DNA from: Closterium sp. NIES-65
Lineage: Eukaryota > Streptophyta > Zygnematophyceae > Desmidiales > Closteriaceae
Reading direction: 5' to 3'
Length of the DNA stretch: 64,000 nt
NCBI GenBank assembly: GCA_948144175.1
Contig: CANXME010002568.1
Location: 620,001 to 684,000 of the forward strand
Shown one piece after another: positions 55,101-61,100 of this stretch. The notes beneath the pieces are model-generated. The model saw nothing but the letters and a program-made list of their open reading frames with translations, made no database searches and was not told the DNA's origin. The stretch's first letter is position 1; the number at the start of each line of letters is the position of its first letter. The translations under genes and the position numbers were made by a program.

Positions 55101-58100
55101 TGCTTGGAGATTACATTTGGGTTTGGTTGGGATGTAGGTGTACACCCAACCAAACACAAAGTGCAAACTACACTACTCTAGGATATAGAAAATATAAAGT
55201 ACAAAGTGTGAGATTGAGGGCTAACACTAACACAAAACTCTCTATCTCATCAATGCCACCCTGGCAACAGAAACACAGAAAAACGTGTAGAGGGGGAAGA
55301 AAGAGAAGTGTCGGTTTCTGAGATGCTCCAAAGAAAAGGCTGCCCTGGATGATCATAGCTCTTGATCTCAACCTAATCATATTCAAGGTACAATAATCAC
55401 CGATTTTCTCAGCGCGTGAAAAATACACGAGAGCAGTAACTAGAAATAAAATTAAAATTGGGAAAACACCAACAGCCGCCACTCACTAGATCCGTGGGTA
55501 GGTTCCGTCGCACGTACTCCTCCTCGTCCTCTTCCCAGAGTTCCAAATCCTGCCGCCCAAAAAGAAGCACAGAAAGGGCGCCCCATAATCTTAGTGTCGT
55601 TGACCAGAACGAGCAAAGACTGATGAAAGCAAGTTGGAGAGGGACCCCCCCAGATGAAACAGTCAGGCAGGCAAGGCAGTAATTTGATTGAGACTATGGA
55701 GAAACCTTTGAGGCCCCTCACCACTTGTATCACTTCACGCGAATGCAATGCAACATGCAAGGAATAAGAAGTTTATTCAATACATGTGCGAGTGGAATTG
55801 TTGAGTGCACAGATACAGTTCAATCGACGTGCCTTCACCGCGATAACAAGGAGGCGCACTCATGTGGGGGTGCAAGCAGTAAGCGTTAATAAAAAAAGAG
55901 AAAGAGAATCAGGGGGGGGTGGGGGAGGGGAGGTGGGGAGGGTGCGGAGAAAAGGGGGGAAAGGGGGGGAGCGGGAGAGGGGTGCTCACCTGGGGGTGCA
56001 GGCAGAGAGCGGGGAAGATGGCGGCCTCTAGCAGGTGGGCGAACTGCGGAGCCACCACCTTCCAGCCCTGTGGGCACATAGACATGGGGGGCGTGGTGGG
56101 AGCATGGATGGGGGAATTGGGGGGATTCAGCAGGGGGGTTGCTGTTTGGGGAAGATGGCGGCCTCTAGCAGGTGGGCGAATGCGAATTGGGGAGCCACCA
56201 CCTTCCAGCCCTGCAGGCATGGGGCAAGATTGGGGAGGGAGTGGGGCACGGCACGGGCGGGGGAGCGGCAGTGGAATGAGTTTCCAGAAGAGTGAACCCT
56301 ATCAGACTGAGGCGTTGCCTCTCCAGTTGGCCTCTGCTTTTGAGTCGACTCAAAAGTTTCCAGAAGAGTGAACCCTATCAGACTGAGGCGTTGCCTCTCC
56401 AGTCCAGTTGGCCTCTGCCAGATGGGCGAATTAGGGAGCCACCGCCTTTCAGCCCTGCAGGCATAAGGGCATGGAGCGTGGGGGAAAGGGGTATGGGGTG
56501 GAAGTGGAATAAAGTCTTATTAGAGTGAACCCTATCAGACTGAGGCGTTGGCTCTCCAGTTGGCCTCTGGCAGATGGGCGAATTAGGGAGCCACCGCCTT
56601 TCAGCCCTGCAGGCATAAGGGCATGGAGCGTGGGGAAAGGGGTATGGGGTGGAAGTGGAATAAAGTCTTATTAGAGTGAACCCTATCAGACTGAGGCGTT
56701 GGCTCTCCAGTTGGCCTCTGGCAGATGGGCGAATTAGGGAGCCACCGCCTTTCAGCCCTGCAGGCATAAGGGCATGGAGCGTGGGGAAAGGGGTATGGGG
56801 TGGAAGTGGAATAAAGTCTTATTAGAGTGAACCCTATCAGACTGAGGCGTTGGCTCTCCAGTTGGCCTCTGGCAGATGGGCGAATTAGGGAGCCACCGCC
56901 TTCCAGCCATGCAAGCATGGGGGGCATGGAGCGTGCGTGGGGGGACGAGGGCGCAGGGAGGAGATGAGGGCATGAGGAGATGACTCGGGTGCACAAGAAC
57001 ACCAGTGCAGTGCGGTGCAGTGCGGCATTAGTCACTGAGCTACTTCAGTTCAAGTCGTCCTCACATGCTCGTGCAAGCAAGTCGGCACTGACAGGGGCAG
57101 GCAGAGTGAAGCACTTGAGAGAGATGGCAGTGAGTGCAATGCAAACCCCTGCTACAAGGCAATAGATTAGATTTTGCCCCCAGTAAATGCAAACACTGCC
57201 ATCTCTCAAGTAGCAAAATCAGTGATGGCAGTAGATGGCCGTGAATGCAAACTCCTGCTACAAGGCAATAAAGCAAACATGCTTGAGCACTAATTTTCCC
57301 CCCATGCATGGGCAAAACACTTTTAAGAATACCCAAAATTCAATCCAAATTGGGCATGCAAGCAAGGCAAGGAAAACACTGACTGGAGCGGAGTCGAGCA
57401 CTTGAGAACCGGCAGAGCGTGAACGCCACTGCAATAACACGACGGGTTTCGACTCACCTCAAAAGCTTTGCGGTGCCTGCCTTTGAAGGACTCACCGGAG
57501 CGGAGTCGAGCACTTGAGAGATGGCGGTGAACGCCACTGCGATCACACGACGCGCTGCTAATGGGAGCTGGCGGGAGGGAGAGGGATGAACAGGGTGGCG
57601 GAGGAGACGGGGGGGGAAAGGAGGAGTGGATGACGGGGGGAGAAGAAGGTGGAGGAAGGAGGAAGGGGGGGGGGGGGGGGCAGGGAAAGGGCGGGTGGGG
57701 AGAAGAGGTTGGGGTTAAACGAGGGGCGGGTAAATCGAGGGGGGAAGAAGGGGTAGGGAATAACTGACAAACACGTGATTGAAGAAGGGTTTTGAGACGT
57801 CTCAAAACCCTTCTTCAATGAAGGGGTAGGGAATAACTGACAATCAAGGTGAAGCAGTTGTGTTAGATTGGACCATCAACAGATCAGCAACAACACACTA
57901 GAGTGGATAGCAGCAACAGCAACCAGCCCCATGTGGCACAGAAAGGAAGCCCCTGCCACGTGTCTGCACCTTATTGGTCCACAGTGAGTTGCAGACGATG
58001 CCTGTGATGCCGTCCACCATGGCAGGAAAGTGCCTGGAAGGCGCACACGGTGGGTGGGACAGGCAACGGGAGGGGAAAAGGAAAGGGACGGGAAGATGGA

Positions 58101-61100
58101 GAGGGAATGGAGCAGGGTCTGTTTTTTTTAGAATTCTAAAAAAAAAAAATTGAGAATTCTCAAAAAACAGAAGGGGGTCCAAAGAGCCGAGGAGGTGCGG
58201 TAGTGGGGAGGGGAGGAAAGAGTGACCTGCAGAAGGGAACCAAGCAGAGAACATTACTGAGGTGCATGTGAATGTGAACATACTTTCATTTAAAGAGGCA
58301 CTTGATTCAAGCATGCCTGCCTTTCACCAGTGCGAGCAAGGCGTTACTCACTCGTTCATCAGCAGCTTCTGGTGTCGGCTGGCCAGCCAGAGCATGGCAG
58401 GCCTGCTGATATTTGAGTCGACTCAAAAGGCGTTACTCACTCACTCGTTCATCAGCAGCTTCAGGGGGTGTCGGCCAGCCAGAGCATGGCAGGCCTGCAG
58501 CACCCACTTGCATCCCATTTGCATCTGTGGATTACCATTGCTTGCATGTTAGCCCTCTAAAACACCACTAGCTCAGCCACCCATTATCTCTGATGGTTCC
58601 TTTGACGTATCCATATCAATGCAATGACCGCTTGAGATACAAGCTAACACTGAAAACCAAGTCACTCACTTGTTGGTCAGCTTCTGGTGGCGGCTGGCCA
58701 GAGCATGGCTGATCTGCAGCGCTCACTTGCACCCCTTCAGCCGCACCTCCCACATGAGAATCCTTGCATTTGTGAGACGAGACACGAGTTACCAAGTAAC
58801 ACTGGAAGCAGAGAGCCACTCACTTGTTGGTCAGCTTCTGGTGGCGGCTGGCCAGTGACGACACACGAGTTACGGAGTAACACTAGAGGCAAGCACTGGC
58901 ACTCACTTGTTTGTCAGCTTCTGGTGCCGGCTGGCCAGAGCATGGCAGATCTGCAGCGCTCGCTTGCACCCCTTCAGCCGCACCTCCCACACTGCTGCTG
59001 CACCTCCCCCCTCTGCCCCCCCTTCCCCATCCATCACTTCCCCCTCCTCCTGCCCTGCTGCTGCTACCGCTGCTGCGAGGGTGGGCGGGCAGTGTGAGAG
59101 CAGCAGCAGCAGCTCTGGGACAATGCTGTCTATGTGCTTGCGGATGGCTGATGGCATGTGGCTCTGAACCTGTGGCACGAAGATAAGAGCAAGGGGAGAT
59201 TCAGCATGAGAGCAGCGGCAGCAGCAGCAGCAGCAGCAGCTCTGGAACAATACTGTCGATGTGCTTGCAGATGGCATGTGGCTCTGAACCTGTGGGGGAG
59301 GGGGCAAACCAGGGTGTTAGACGGCGTTGGATTGGATGGGCTAACGAGAGAGATGAACATTGCAACTTTGCAGGACAGCATTGGGGTTTGAGAATTCTCA
59401 AAAACCAGAGAATTCTCAAAAACCAGAGAATTCTCAAAAACCCGATGGCATGTGGCTCTGAACCTGAGGGGGAGGGGGCAAACCAAGGTGTTAGACGGCG
59501 TTGGATGGGCAAACGAGAGAGAAGAACAGAACGTTGCAACTTTGCAGGACAGCGTTGGGGTTTGAGCTGCTGCAAAGCGAAGTGAACGGTAGCTCAACCC
59601 CATCGGTAGCTCAACCCCATCGGTAGCTCAACCCCATCGGTAGCTCAACCCCATCATTAAAAGATGCAGAGGCGATTTGAAGCGCCTCAAGGAGACAGCT
59701 GAAGGGTTCATAGACTGAACGATGGAGGTGCATGCAGGCAGACAGGTAGGCATGTATGTGCACTCACAGAGAGGCGCACTCACAGAGAGGCGCACTCACA
59801 GAGAGGCGCACTCACAGCTAAGTGGAGAAAGACGCACGCGTCCTGCTGCGTCCTGCGTCTGGACGCAGCGTCCAGACGCAGAGACGCAGGACACACCCCG
59901 TTTTTTTTCGGGCTGACCGGAAAAATAAATCTGCCTCAGCGCGAAATTGACTTTAACGATTTCGACGCGACTGTCAATTTCACGTCATGTCGAACCCCCC
60001 TAACCCATTTCGACCATCAAAAACACCCTACAGGGTTTACCAAGACAATTCTCCTTCGTAAACCCTAAACCCTGGAAATTTGAAGGGGACGATTTTGCCT
60101 CAAATGTGTGCATAGTCGTGCCCCTCCCCCTTCCCATACCCTATAACATCATTTTTCGCCTGCCCGGGGGTTTTTTTTGCCCTGCCCGGGCATGCGTCTT
60201 TTCATGCGTCCTAAAGGCCCTCCTCTAGCGTCCTGCGTATAAGACGCTGCGTCTGGACGCAAGCGTCCTAGACGCAGGACGCGTCTTTCTCCACTTAGAC
60301 TCACAGAGAGGCGCACTCACAGAGAAGTGCACTCACAGAGAAGTGCACTCACTGAGAAGTGCACTCACAGAGAAGTGCACTCACAGAGAAGTGCACTCAC
60401 TGAGAAGTGCACTCACTGAGAAGTGCACTCACAGAGAAGTGCACTCACTGAGAAGTGCACTCACAGAGAAGTGCACTCACTGAGAAGTGCACTCACAGAG
60501 AAGTGCACTCACTGAGAAGTGCACTCACAGAGAAGTGCACTCACAGAGAAGTGCACTCACTGAGAAGTGCACTCACTGAGAAGTGCACTCACTGAGAAGT
60601 GCACTCACTGAGAAGTGCACTCACAGAGAAGTGCACTCACAGAGAAGTGCACTCACAGAGAAGTGCACTCACATAGAGATGCACTCACAGAGAGGTGGAG
60701 AGTCTTGAGAATAAGCAGCAGCGCTTCATCATGCGCAGATGGTGCTCGGGGGCTTGACTGTTGTGCCTGTGGAGTGGGTACAGGGCGAGGGGAGGGAGGG
60801 GCATGCAGGCGAGACACAAAGAGGATGGATTCGAGGAGAGGCATGAGACAGCAACAGGTCGAAGGAGGCAGATGGTTCGAGCATGATCATGCCATGCGAT
60901 GTGATGTGATGCCATGCCATGCCATGCCATGCCATGCCATGCCATGCCATGCCACGCCATGCCATGCCATGCCATGCCATGCCACGCCATGCCATGCTAC
61001 GCCATGCCATGCCATGCCATGCCATGCCATGCCATGCCATGCTCCATGCGTATCGCACACATCACCTTGTCCAGCAGTCAAACACGCCTGCGCCGCAATG

